NCBI RefSeq assembly: GCF_032118995.1
Contig: NC_092667.1
Location: 1,356,931-1,420,930 of the forward strand
Direction of reading: 5' to 3'
DNA from: Asterias amurensis
Lineage: Eukaryota > Echinodermata > Asteroidea > Forcipulatida > Asteriidae
DNA length: 64,000 bases
The notes below the pieces were generated by a model. That model saw only the letters and a list, made by a program, of their open reading frames with translations. It was not told the DNA's origin and did no database searches. The position numbers were made by a program, and so were the translations under genes. This document shows, in pieces, positions 35,256 to 46,800 of this stretch (its first letter is position 1; each line of letters opens with the position of its first letter).

Positions 35256-35577
35256 CTACAGTATAAGCTTAGCTGTATTTTTTATTGAGTCAGAGGATTG
35301 AAGTTTTGTCGTGATATTACATGTATAAACTGATGCTTCGTCTAATTTCAAAACCAAAGAAGTATTTTTTCATTCTAATATAATGACAACTGTTTCTTCA
35401 TATGCAAAGAATTTTCAGCATTAATTGCTTTTATGAGTGGTGCTTGTTTTTTTTACCCTTTACGTTGAATTTTTTACAGAGAAAATTGTTGTGTATTGCC
35501 AACTATGTTGGATCCATTTCTATTTATCAATATAAACCAAAAGGGAAACTGAGTTGGTTAATTTTTAAATGATTTTT

Positions 35578-35760
35578 GGGGTTGAACTAAGAATTTACTA
35601 GAGTGGGATTCGAACCAATGACCTCCAGATTAACATGCCGGTGCTCTACCAACTGAGCTATCTAGCCCTATATTGGCGGTCTCCCTATTTTGTTAATCCG
35701 GAGGTCGTTAGTTGGAATCCCACTCTAGTCAATTCTTTGTTCAGCCCCACAAAACCATTT
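35578..35760 (-). mobile_element. tRNA-derived SINE, family S3, with inverted partner
   Basis: Minus strand reads TAGCTCAGTTGGTAGAGCAC and GGTTCGAATCCCACTCTAG, a good tRNA A/B box pair, but the T stem is mismatched. The right half repeats the GGAGGTCGTTAGTTGGAATC segment inverted, so two copies face each other. Confidence 0.65.
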
Positions 35761-35884
35761 CTATTTACTCAAAAAACCCATAGATACATGTACATGTATC
35801 TTAGTGAAGTGTTTGCTTGCTGACTTTGAATCGGGAAAAACCTATAACAAAGACAGATATTCCTAGCTGTGTAATTAAACCAAA

Positions 35885-36100
35885 GGTTAGCGCTGAAGGC
35901 GCAGTGTGGTGGGTTACTGAAGCTCGATCTGTTGTTGGAACATGAAGTACGTGTATGCATGGGCGCCATTTCAGCAAGCAAATATGTTGTGATTTCATTG
36001 ATAGCAATGGTCATTGTCTGCACTGATCTATTGTTGCACCAAAAGAGTTGCTTGCTAAAATGGCGTCCAGTGCTTATTTACCTGAGTTCCCGATCTCATT
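35885..36100. mobile_element. Decayed palindromic MITE
   Basis: Shares GGCGCCATTTCAGCAAG and AAAAGAGTTGCTTGC with 35002-35255; ends degraded. Confidence 0.55.
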
Positions 36101-36498
36101 TTGGAATAACCTACCTCCGTGGATCAACCAATGCTGTTTCACAGGCAAGCTATGCCGCCAATTTGATTCATTAGTTTATTGATAAATCAGTTACCATATG
36201 CTTTTTAATGAGTGTGTTGAGGATTTCCAAAAAAATATGTTTTTGTTCCTTGTCCACTTGAAATGTCTAATTGAAATGTGTATTTGAAATGTGTACTACA
36301 TGTATAGCTGTCTGTATTAAAACAGATGTATATTACATGTCATGTATCGATAGCTTGTTGTATGTTTCAATATTTGCTGGTTGAGTTGTTGTGGGCTCTG
36401 ATCGTGTTGGTTGGTCAATACTTCACATCTGCACACTGGCAGCGCACTCAAGCATTTGGGTGCTTCGGGCTCTGAAGATGGTATACCTTTGTGGTTAT

Positions 36499-36908
36499 TT
36501 AAAGGCAGTGGACACTATTGGTAATTACTCAAAATAATTATTATCATAAAACCTTTCTGGATTACGAGTAATGGGGAGAGGTTGATGGTATAAAACATTG
36601 TGAGAAACAGCTCCCTCTGAAGTGATGTAGTTTTCAAGAAAGAAGTAATTTTTGCACGAATTTGATTTTGAGACCTCAGATCTAGAATTTGAGGTCTCGA
36701 AATCAAGCATCTGAAAGCACACAACTTTGTGCGACCATGGCCGACAGTGTTAGTTCGCAGAGTAAAAGGAAAACCACGCAATTTCGAGGCAAATTTATGT
36801 GGATCATTGTATTCTACTCTCAAAACATCTTTCTACCCATATGCATTTTATAACAAACGGTTAAACGCTTTTTATAGACCAACTCGTCCGATCCAAGGCA
36901 ACATGTCT
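36499..36908. mobile_element. Chimeric MITE, family A left half joined to family B right half
   Basis: 36499-36733 is reverse family A to just past its centre (ACAACTTTGTGCGACC); from 36734 it is the right arm of family B (GGCCGACAGTGTTAGTTCGC) to CCAAGGCAACATGTC. Confidence 0.75.
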
Positions 36909-37193
36909 ATGGGAAACTTTAAAAGGGGCACCAAGGCCAGGACTAAGGGCAACAGAGGGCATGGCCTGCGTGTAATTCCAGACCAGCATGTAGAAGTGAA
37001 TGAACTTTACTGGTAGGAGGTGTACAATGTATACCAGAGTGCTTGAGGTATATTGGCATTGGTGAAAACCTTGTACAAATAATCCAACATAATTCCGTTT
37101 GTTCAGCTTGAAGTACTCTCATCCTCGAGGAAGTAGAATGACAGAAATGTTGAAGCTGGCATTGTGCCATTTACAGTCCATTACACTCAGCTG

Positions 37194-37577
37194 TTAAAGA
37201 CAGTGGACACTATTGGTATTGTCAATGACTAGTCTTCACAGTTGGTGAATCTCAACATATGCATAAAATAACAAACCTGTGAAAAATTGAGCTCAATCGG
37301 TGTCGAAGTTGCGAGATAATAATGAAAGAAAAAACACCCTTGTCACACGAAGTTGTGTGCTTTCTGATGCTTGATTTCGAGACATCAAATTCTGAACTTG
37401 AGGTCTCGAAATCAAATTCGGGGAAAATTACTTCTTTCTCGAAAACTATGTCACTTCAGAGGGAGCTGTTTCTCCTACTGTTTTATACTATCAACCTCTC
37501 CCCATTACTTGAAATCAAGAAAGGTTTTATGATGATAATTATTTTGAGTAATTACCAATAGTGTTCACTGCCTTTAA
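37194..37577 (+). mobile_element. TTAA-A MITE copy 8
   Basis: Full-length, TTAA at both ends. Confidence 0.9.
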
Positions 37578-37593
37578 ATTTGATGCCAGAATA

Positions 37594-37680
37594 CCCAGCC
37601 CTATGGGCAGTGTGCTGATACCTCTCATCACTAACCCCTGGTATACATGTAGATGCCCTGAAAAACAATGCTGATTGGTG
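37594..37680 (+). mobile_element. Mutator-like MITE left-end fragment
   Basis: AGCCCTATGGGCAGTGTGC and CTCATCACTAACCCCTGGTA match the left end of 24662-25047. A matching right-end remnant (GATCACCCCTGGGAATGAG) is at 38768; the interval may be one element split by later insertions. Confidence 0.5.
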
Positions 37681-37789
37681 CCCAAAAGTGACTTTGTGCG
37701 CGCAGGTTATAAACTTTTGAGCGATTGTATGGCGCTTGTAGGACTCTAAGTGAGCCTACTTCAAAATGCAAGTATTTTGATAAAATCCC

Positions 37790-37806
37790 ACTTAATAATA
37801 ATAATA

Positions 37807-37844
<38 letters not shown>

Positions 37845-38150
37845 CATTTATATAGCGCAATCTATCTAGAAAACTAATCCGAGGGGCTGGAGTGGAAAAG
37901 AAACCGAAACAAAGAAGTTATACAAAGAAAAGGATCAAAAGAGTGCCTAATTATCGTGACTTGGGAAACAAATAGGTTTTTAGTTGCAATTTAAATGTGT
38001 CTAATGAAGAAGCTGTGCGAATGCCTATTGGTGGAGTATTCCAGAGGGTTGGTGCTGCAGATGAGAAAGCCCTATATAAGAGGTGTGTGTCCTCGGTGTC
38101 ACAAGAAGACACTTGTTTGATGATCTGAGGCTGTGTTGAGGAATGTATTG
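37790..38150 (+). repeat. (AAT)n plus ATTTATATAGCGC repeat
   Basis: An AAT run of about 50 bp followed by CATTTATATAGCGCAATC and GGAGTATTCCAGAGGGTTGG, a combination widespread in marine animal genomes. A weaker relative of the second part is at 49885-50005. Confidence 0.5.
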
Positions 38151-38323
38151 AATCATGTTTTTACTTGGTCACCCTAAACTGCATACAGTTAACATGTCAC
38201 AAGATAGAAGAATGAGTGGGGACCAGTCGCTTTTTGGCTTGATGCCTCCAAATATACTTGAACATGTAAATGTAGAGCAGTTCGACCACAGTTCTAGTTC
38301 AAATGTGCCAAATATTAGCACTT

Positions 38324-38713
38324 TTAAAGCAATCGCACAACATCGGTAAACAGTATTGTCCAAAGGCCAACACTTTGTGTATCACAACTAATATATATAA
38401 AATAACAAATCTGTGAAATATTAGGCTCAATGGGTCATCGGAGTCGGGAGAAAATAACGGGAAAACCCACCCTTGTTTCCGCACGTTTCGCCGTGTCATG
38501 ACATGTGTTTAAAATAAATCCGTTATTCCCGATATTGAGAATTGATAGTTGTTTTTTAAAACATTAAAATGTTTTCTCAAAAAGTAGAGCATTTCATGGA
38601 ATAATATTTCAAGGGAAGTCTTTCACCATTACCTTCTGTAAACCCTGTAAGTTATTTGTAAATCTGTGAACTTTAAATTTTTGTTCCGTTCAGAAAGTGT
38701 CCAATGGCTTTAA
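38324..38713. mobile_element. TTAA-C MITE copy 2
   Basis: TTAA ends; right end AGTGTCCAATGGCTTTAA; internal CGTTTCGCCGTGTCATGAC as in the other copies, reverse orientation. Confidence 0.8.
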
Positions 38714-40424
38714 ATTAACCAATACCAAGTGGTCGGGGAATGCCGGGGAAAAGTTTCGAGGTTAGTACGATCACCCCTGGGAATGAGTTTGCAGAATACC
38801 ATTCAAGCACTGCCACATTATATTGTATACTGTTGTTTGTGCAACACATGTGTAGGAGTTGAGCACAATGAATTTTGCTGCGTCAACTAGTGTTCATCAT
38901 CAAGGAAAGGGCATTCGCATTCAATAATTATGAAATATGAATAAACTTTAACACCAAAATGCCATTCTACAAAATGCGTAGAAACTGCTATCCAGAAAGG
39001 AACCAAGAATATTACAATTAACTACAAATAAAGAGTAAACTTGTGGGTAAAACCACATAATAAATCTCTGAAAAGAGCCGGTTGGTCTCGACGTTTCAAA
39101 CAGTATATTCTGCTCGTCTTCAAACATCACTTAAGAAGATTAGAAGTGCAACAGCCAAATATAGAAATGAGAACATCCTTTTCTTTTATTTCAGGACCAC
39201 AGTCACCTTTCAAAAGAATTATACAGAGGTCAGCAAATTGACAATGTACACTTTGTACTAAATTCTCTACAAAAACACTCCATAATAAAACATGCAACTT
39301 GTATAAACACATGTAAATAAATAGTGATTTTTATTACGTCAGAGTTTTAAACCAAAAGAAATTCTGCATTTAATTAATTCTGATGTAGCCTCAATTCCAT
39401 CTTGATATGATGTTGATCCAGCTCACATCACTATTTTGCCAAACTGTCACTGGGCCGCTTCTGCTATTCTTGCAATATTCCTGAACTTCCTGGGAAGCGA
39501 GCGGCCCCCTACTGCATATCTCCTTAATACTTAACATCTTCACCAAAGTGGATTTTCATTTGATAAGGCAAACGATTGTATTATTTATCTATTTACAAAT
39601 ATGCATTTTTATGCAAGGTTTTTTTCTTCTTCAAATTGTGTCGTCATACACAAGGCTCATTTTGACATAAATTTGCTTCTCAACTTCAGCTTAATTTGAA
39701 CAACTTCAACATCTCTTCTTGCATCTTGATTTTTAAGGCTTTAGTACGAAGCAGGCTTTATTAACTTGGAAGTATACCATGTTTACTTAATTCAAAAACC
39801 CTCAATTCATTAGTCAGTGTACTGGTTTTCTCTGAATTATTCTTCATACTTAGGTTGCCTGTGTGTAGTGGACATTAAAATTAAAATAAATTAAAAACAT
39901 TTGCTTTCCCAAAAAACAAATCAGATAACAAAACAATACAAAACTCAACATTTAATATTTCTTGCCATGACATGAAGCAAAGTAACACAAAGACTTGCTA
40001 AGCGCATTGACAGTTTTTGCTTACACAGCTTACACAGCTACCAGGTTCCCATACTCTGACATAATGGGAATCACATTGCAAAGCGGCAGCCAGGGGATCA
40101 CCTTAAGGGGATGCAACTTTTTAATATTAAATATCAAGTAATAAACTACAAGGACAACTGACTGGGTGAGTTTCCCATGTGGTTTATTACTTGAAGCTTT
40201 ATATAATTCAAAATATTGCTAAAGCAGAACTTAGCAGAGCGATTTGTTTGCTCTTAAGGGGATGCGACTTTTTAATATTAAATATCAAGTAATGAACCAA
40301 AAGAGAAACTGACTGGGTAAGTTTCCCATGTGGTTTATTACTTGAAGCTTTATAAAATTCAAAATATTTTTAAAGCAAAACTTAGCAGTGTGATTGACAG
40401 CCTTTCGTTTACGACTTTTTACTA

Positions 40425-40731
40425 TTAAAGACACTGGACACTATTGGTAATTGTCCAAATCTAGCCTTCACAGTTGGTGTATCTCAACATATGCATAAAA
40501 TAACAAACCTGGGAAAATTTGAGCTGTCAAAATTGCAAGATAATAATGAAAGAAAAGACACCCTTGTCACACGAAGTCGTGTGCTTTCAGATGCTTGATT
40601 TTGGGACCTCAAATTCTAAATCTGAGGTCTCAAAATCAAATTCGTGGAAAGTAAATTTTTTTTTATAGAAAACTACATTACTTCAGAGGGAGCTGTTTCT
40701 CACAATTACCGATAGTGTCCACTGCCTTTAA
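40425..40731 (+). mobile_element. TTAA-A MITE copy 9, internally deleted, in a tandem unit
   Basis: Inserted at CTATTAAATATC of the third 151-bp unit; both TTAA copies are present (40425-40428, 40728-40731). The two intact units show the unoccupied sequence. Confidence 0.92.
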
Positions 40732-40782
40732 ATATCAAGTAATAAACCACAAGGGAAAATGACTGGGTAAGTTTCCCTGTGG

Positions 40783-40788
40783 TTTATT
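40783..40788 (-). terminator. TBPL1: TBPL1 candidate poly(A) signal
   Basis: TTTATT on the plus strand (AATAAA on the minus) lies 86 nt beyond the TBPL1 stop, in the first of three palindromic 151-bp repeat units. Each unit offers an AATAAA on both strands or nearly so. Confidence 0.45.
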
Positions 40789-40873
40789 ACATGAAGCTTT
40801 ATAAAAATTGAAAATATTTGTGAAGCATAACTTAGCAGGTTGATAGACAGCTACCCGTTTGTTTAAAATGGTG

Positions 40874-43800
40874 TCACAAACCATCATCTTCGGAATCCTC
40901 GTCGTCAGTTTCAGAATCTGTGTCTTCCTCATCTTCGTAATCATCTTCTTCATCATCACTGTCTTCCATCTTCCTTCTCTTTGGTTTGATCATTCCCTTC
41001 GTTAGTCTCTTCTGGATGACGTCTTCTCGTAGTTTGGTTGCGAAGGGCTCAACCAGGGGGTATATATGCTGGATGGCTAGTGAGATGTTCTCCACGCAAG
41101 GTGCTGGAATTCAGAACGAAATGAATTTGAGGTTCCAGAGATAATAATAACTAGTTCTTATTTAGGGAATTTCACAATAACGTCTTAATGTGCTTTACAT
41201 TAGCGCCCTGCAGACGATTTAACAAAACGCTAGGATTATCCCATCTCTAGTTAGGATGAGTAACCCTTCCTTACTACGGATGGGTTCATTGGTCCTTAGG
41301 TCAATGGATATTGAAATTTACTCATCCTAATCCCTAAGATTAATCCCAAGTTAGGAAGAGTTTGGTGAAATCAACGGCTGGTCACTGGGCCAATCACATT
41401 CCTGTAATCTTTCTCAGCTCCCTCAGGAGTATACAGCCCTGAGCTGCCGTGGCGCTCCAGTGGCTTTTTCATACACAATATCAACCTCTACCCTGGCAGG
41501 TACCCATTTATACCCCTGGGTGAAGAAAAGCAATTATAGTAAAGCATCTTGCTCAAGGACACCTCTGTGATGACTTTCGATGCTCTTAACCAGTCGGCCA
41601 TGACACCCTAAAAGATTTGACTCATGAGCCAATGTTTACAGGCTACTTGGAGTTACCCAACTGTACTGCATGCAAAGGGGTCACTTTAGTAGCACCAGGG
41701 ATGATGTTCTATAGTGTTTTTGTACTATTCCCAAGAAAATAAGGTTAAAACTGAATTGAATAAATGAAGAGTAAAGTAGAAATTGTGTCTCTCTAGCATA
41801 CCTCAGGGGGAAGGGATCAGCGGGGCATGTTGCAAAATGACATTCCAGAGTTAAGACTAGGGTTTGGGCTAAGAGCAACGTTTGGGCTGATGTCTCCCCA
41901 TGACTGGCCTTGTGTCTCTGGAGTATTATCAGTTATCATAACTAGAGTTTTTTAGAGGATTATTAAAGGCAGTGGACACTGTTGGTAATTACTCAAAATA
42001 ATTATTAGCATTCTTGGTAACAAGTAATGGGGAGAGGTTGATAGTATAAAACATTGTGAGAAACGGCTCCCTCTGAAGTAATGTAGTTTTCAAGAAAGAA
42101 GTAATTTTCCACAAATTTTATTTCGAAACCTCAGATTTAGAATTTGAAGTCTCGAAATCAAGCATTTGAAAGCACATAACTTCGTGTGACAAGGGTGTTT
42201 TTTTCTTTCATTATTATCTTGCAACTTCGGTGACCGATTGAGCTCAAATTTTCACAGGTTTGTTATTTAATGCATATGTTGAAATACACCAAGTGAGAAG
42301 ACTGGTCTTCTATGACAATTACCAATAGTGTCCACTGGCTTTAAAGGAACACGTTGCCTTGGATCGGTCGAGTTGGTCTTTGAAAAGCGTTCGTAACCGT
42401 TTTTTTTATAAAATGCATATGGGTAGAAAGATGTTGTAAAAGTAGAATACAATGATCCACACAAACATGCCTCGAAACTGCACGGTTTTCCTTTTACCTC
42501 GTCGACCAACACGGTCGGCCATTTATGGGAGTCAAGTTTTTGACTCCCATAAATGGCCGATCGTGTTAGTTCGCACAGTAAAAGGAAAACCACGCAATTT
42601 CGAGGCAAACTTGTGTGGATCATTGTATTCTACTTTTAAAACATCTTTCCAACCATATGCATTTTATAACAAACGGTTACAAACGCTTTTTATAGACCAA
42701 CTCGTCCGATCCAAGGCAACGTGTTCCTTTAAGCATGACAAACATTAGTATAATGTGGTTACCTGTAACTGTAATACTTCCTGTTGAGAAGATCTTGAGG
42801 GTTGCCCTTGGTGACTTGAGTCTATATGTAACAGCTGGATGTAGCTCTGGCTCATAGCTAAAAGAAGACAGATACATGATTTATTATCAGTAAGAAGGAT
42901 GAGTGTTGTCGGTCAAGGGTATTTAAGACTTGAGTCACCGTCTCAACACTGAATTAATTCAAGTCGCGGAGACCACATGAGGCTTTTGCCTATATACTGT
43001 GTCTGCCTGTGCTTATGCCAATAATCTCACTGAAGCCACAACAAGTGCCCAATGCAACTAACAGCCATATCCCTATACAACTTGTTTGGATACCTCTTTA
43101 ATAACTATGTGGGTAAAGAGGTGGGTGGGTGGTGGTGGGGGGGGGGGGGGGTGAAAGCGTATGGCTTGGTTGATAGGGAATTTGAAGTCCAGGGGCTGAT
43201 GTTACAAATTAATGAATGAATGAATTTAACTCACCGCAATGCAACAATATATCATTAAAAATATAATTGTTAATGTAAAGCAATGGGTAGGGTACCAGAG
43301 AGCAGGTCTAATACGGGGGCAACAAAGGCGATTGCCTCAATGCCATCTGGTCATTGCCTTGGTGCCCTTGAAATGCTCCAGTAGAAATTAAAACATTTGT
43401 CATTGGGTGCCCTTCACTGAGGAGTTATTGGTGCCCTTGCCATCTGGTCAATGCCTTGGTGCCCTTGAAATGCACCAGTAGAAATTAAGACATGTCCTCA
43501 TTGGTGCCCTTTACTGTCGGAGAGGGGTTATTGGTGCCCTTGCCCTTCCAAAAAAACGAATCATACAGGCCTGAGAGAGAACAATAAGGCATCAGTGTTT
43601 ACACTCACCTTGCAGTATATGGATGTTTTTCGGAGAACTGTCCGATCCTAATGCCAAATGGCATTGCACACGTTCCTAGCACATTGACAACTTGAAACTT
43701 TCCAAACCGTACCCTGAAACCAAGCTTCTGTATAGCCCTTGCACACCTTCTTGCTGTCTTCATTGCATTGTCTTCACTATAAAAATTGAGATTATAATAA

Positions 43801-46800
43801 TAACAATAATATTAATTCAGGTTTTACCCATACACCGATGTGTGTCAGCACTGTATACCCAGTACTTTCCCGAGCTCTGTGAAAAAATCACAGGCATATT
43901 AATCGGGTGGGATGTGAACCAACAACCTTTGCAATTTCAGAGCAGTGCCTTACCATATAGTACCAGGTACCATCTGTAACCTAGCCTTTAGTCAAGGCGC
44001 ACGTGGCACACCGGATGGCACTCACAACCCCAAAAATGTAACGCACGGAAAAAGACTATCACCACGAGCGGCGAAGCACCTTTACCAACTCGTTTTGGGG
44101 GCTCTTATGTTTTTCTTTACATTTGCCAACGATTTGGGTGGGAGAAAATGTAACGAACTTGCATCGAACGTTCTTGTGACGTCATGCAAGTAATTATGGC
44201 TTCTTATTGGCCAGCAACTCACCACGCTAATGCATTATGCATTACATTTTCTCCCACCAAAATTGTTGGCAATGTAACGAATTTGCATCGAACGTTCTTG
44301 TGACGTCATGCAAGTAATTATGGCTTCTTATTGGCCAGCAACTCACCACGCTAATGCATTATGCATTACATTTTCTCCCACCAAAATCGTTGGCAAATGT
44401 AAAGAAAAACATAAGGCCCCCAAAACGAGTTGGTAACGGCGCATCGCGGCTTCGCCGCTCGCGGTGATAGTCTTTTTTCGTGTGTTTCATTTTTTGGGCT
44501 GTGCGTGCCATCTGGTGTGCCGCGTGCGCCTTGACTAAAGGCTAGATCTATAACCCTGCTCAAGGACACAAGTGTCATGACCAGGGTTCTGACGCACACT
44601 GGGAGACTAAACCACCAGAGCTTGATGCTCTAAACTGCTCTGTTCAGAGTGGGGTGGGGAGAGGGGTGGGGATGGGGAGGGGAATTCTTTTTGGGAGGGG
44701 GATTGTTTTGGGGAGGGGGATTTTTAGAGTAGGGGGTTGGGAGGGGGTATTTGGAGTAGGAAGGGGTGTTCAGAGTAGGGGATTGGGAGAGGGTATTCAA
44801 AATTAGGCGTTAGGAGGGGGGATGTTCGGAGACTTGTTTTAGCTTACCTATTATTGCCTGTGATGGACACCTTTCCTGAGGACCATATTGTGCATGTGGC
44901 TGATGGGTTACGGAATCTCATATTAACTTTCTGCACAGAAAAAAAACATAAAGAGCGGATAATACAACACCAAAATAATTGGGCCACGAACAAATAAACT
45001 GACACTATGACTTGGCAGTATATTTTTTTTTTTTTCAACTAAAAAATGGAAGTTTCTAAAACTTTCAAATCCGCATATTAAATTTGGATGGAACCTTTTT
45101 TGAGTGATAAATTTTTCAGCTGTTTTCCTTAAGTTAGGACTAGTAACTCGTTCTTAAAGCCATTGGACACTTTCGGTACAGAAATGCTTTTTAAAGTTCA
45201 CAGATTTACAAATAACTTACAGGGTTTACACTACAGAAGGTAATGGTAAAAGACTTCTCTTGAAATATTATTCCATGAAATGCTTTACTTTTTGAGAAAA
45301 CCTTCAAACAATATGAATTGGATTTATTTTAACACAAGTCATGACATGGCGAAACACGCAGAAACAAGGGTGGGTTTTCCTGTGATTTTCTCCCGACTCC
45401 GATGACCGATTGAGCCTAAGTTTTCACAGGTTTGTTATTTTATATAGAAGTTGTGATACACGAAGTGTGGGCCTTGGACAATACTGTTTACCGAAAGTGT
45501 CCAATGGCTTTAAAATAGGACTAGTAACTCAGTCTAAAGTTAGGACTAGTGACTCATTCTAAAGTTAGGAATAGTAACACGTCCTAAAGTTAGGACTAGT
45601 AACTCGTTTTTAAGTTAGGACTAGTAACTCATTCTAAAGTTAGCAATAGTACACATACACATCCTAAAGTTAGGACTGGTAACTCATTCTTAAGTTAATA
45701 GTTACACGTCCTAAAGTTAGGACTAGTAACTCATTCTTAAGTTAATAGTTACACGTCCTAAAGTTAGGACTAGTAACTCATTCTTAAGTTAGGAATAGTA
45801 ACACGTCCTAAAAATAGGAATAGTAACACGTCCTAAAGTTAGGACTAGTAACTCATTCTAAAGTTAGGACTAGTAACTCATTCTTAAGTTAGGAATAGTA
45901 ACACGTCCTAAAGTTAGGTCTAGTAACTCGTTCTTAAGTTAGGACTAGTAACTCATTCTAAAGTTAGCAATAGTACACATACACATCCTAAAGTTAGGAC
46001 TGGTAACTCATTCTAAAGTTAGGACTAGTAACTCATTCTAAAGTTAGGACTAGTCACTCGTTCTTAAGTTAGGAATAGTAACACGTCCTAAAGTTAGGTC
46101 TAGTAACTCGTTCTTAAGTTAGGACTAGTAACATGTCCTAAAGTTCGGACTAGTAACTCATTCTTAAGTTAGGAATAGTAACACGTCCTAAAGTTAGGAA
46201 TAGTGACACGTCCTAAAGTTAGGACTAGTAACTCATTCTAAAGTCAGGAATAGTAACACGTCCTAAAGTTAGGACTAGTAACTCATTCTAACTAATCTGA
46301 AATCCACCTCTGGCCTCCCAGTTAAAGGATTCGGGTACGTTTTCAAAATGTCCACAGATTTACATTAAACTTACAGGGTTTGAAGATTATGATAGTGGAA
46401 AGCTTCCCTTCAAAGTTACTAGCTGAGGTTGTGTAGTTTTTGAGAAATGAGTAAAACAAGTCACAAAATAATTTTCGTCTCATAAACCAGTTATGATATT
46501 ATACCAAAACCATAGCATAACTGGTTAATACGTTTTTCCATGTTAAAACTGAGACGAAAATTATTTGTTTTACTCATTTCGTAAAAACTACAGCACCTCA
46601 GTTAGTAAAATTTCAATGGAAGCTTTCAACTATCATAATCTTCAAACTGTGTAAGTTTAATATAAATCTGTGGACACTGTGTTTTTTGTTAGGAAAAAGT
46701 ACATAGACCCTTTAAAGTAGTCAATTTGTCGTCTTACCCCGTATTCTCTCCTATACTCAACATTGATTCCTTCCATACCAATCCTCTTTAAGTTCAAATG

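Larger units (their letters stand above)
40102..40858. repeat. 151-bp palindromic tandem repeat, three units
   Basis: Units begin CTTAAGGGGATGC at 40102 and 40253; the third begins near 40405 and is split by a TTAA-A MITE. Each unit contains AAGTAATAAACCACA / TGTGGTTTATTACTT with GGGAAAC / GTTTCCC inside, a strong hairpin. They lie just past the TBPL1 stop, so at least the nearest unit is probably transcribed. Confidence 0.85.
31944..40873. other. Convergent intergenic region AGBL5/TBPL1
   Basis: Contains the AGBL5 3' UTR, many MITEs and SINEs (listed separately) and the 151-bp repeat downstream of TBPL1. The stretch 38790-40100 has no recognised repeat or exon. No conserved protein coding was seen on either strand. 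Confidence 0.5.

Noticed and set aside
37790-37850. AAT run as a functional motif
   Set aside because: Simple-sequence tail of an interspersed repeat.
42267-42623. 118-codon open frame
   Set aside because: Falls inside the family A/B MITE pair; no protein family recognised and both halves recur as repeats.
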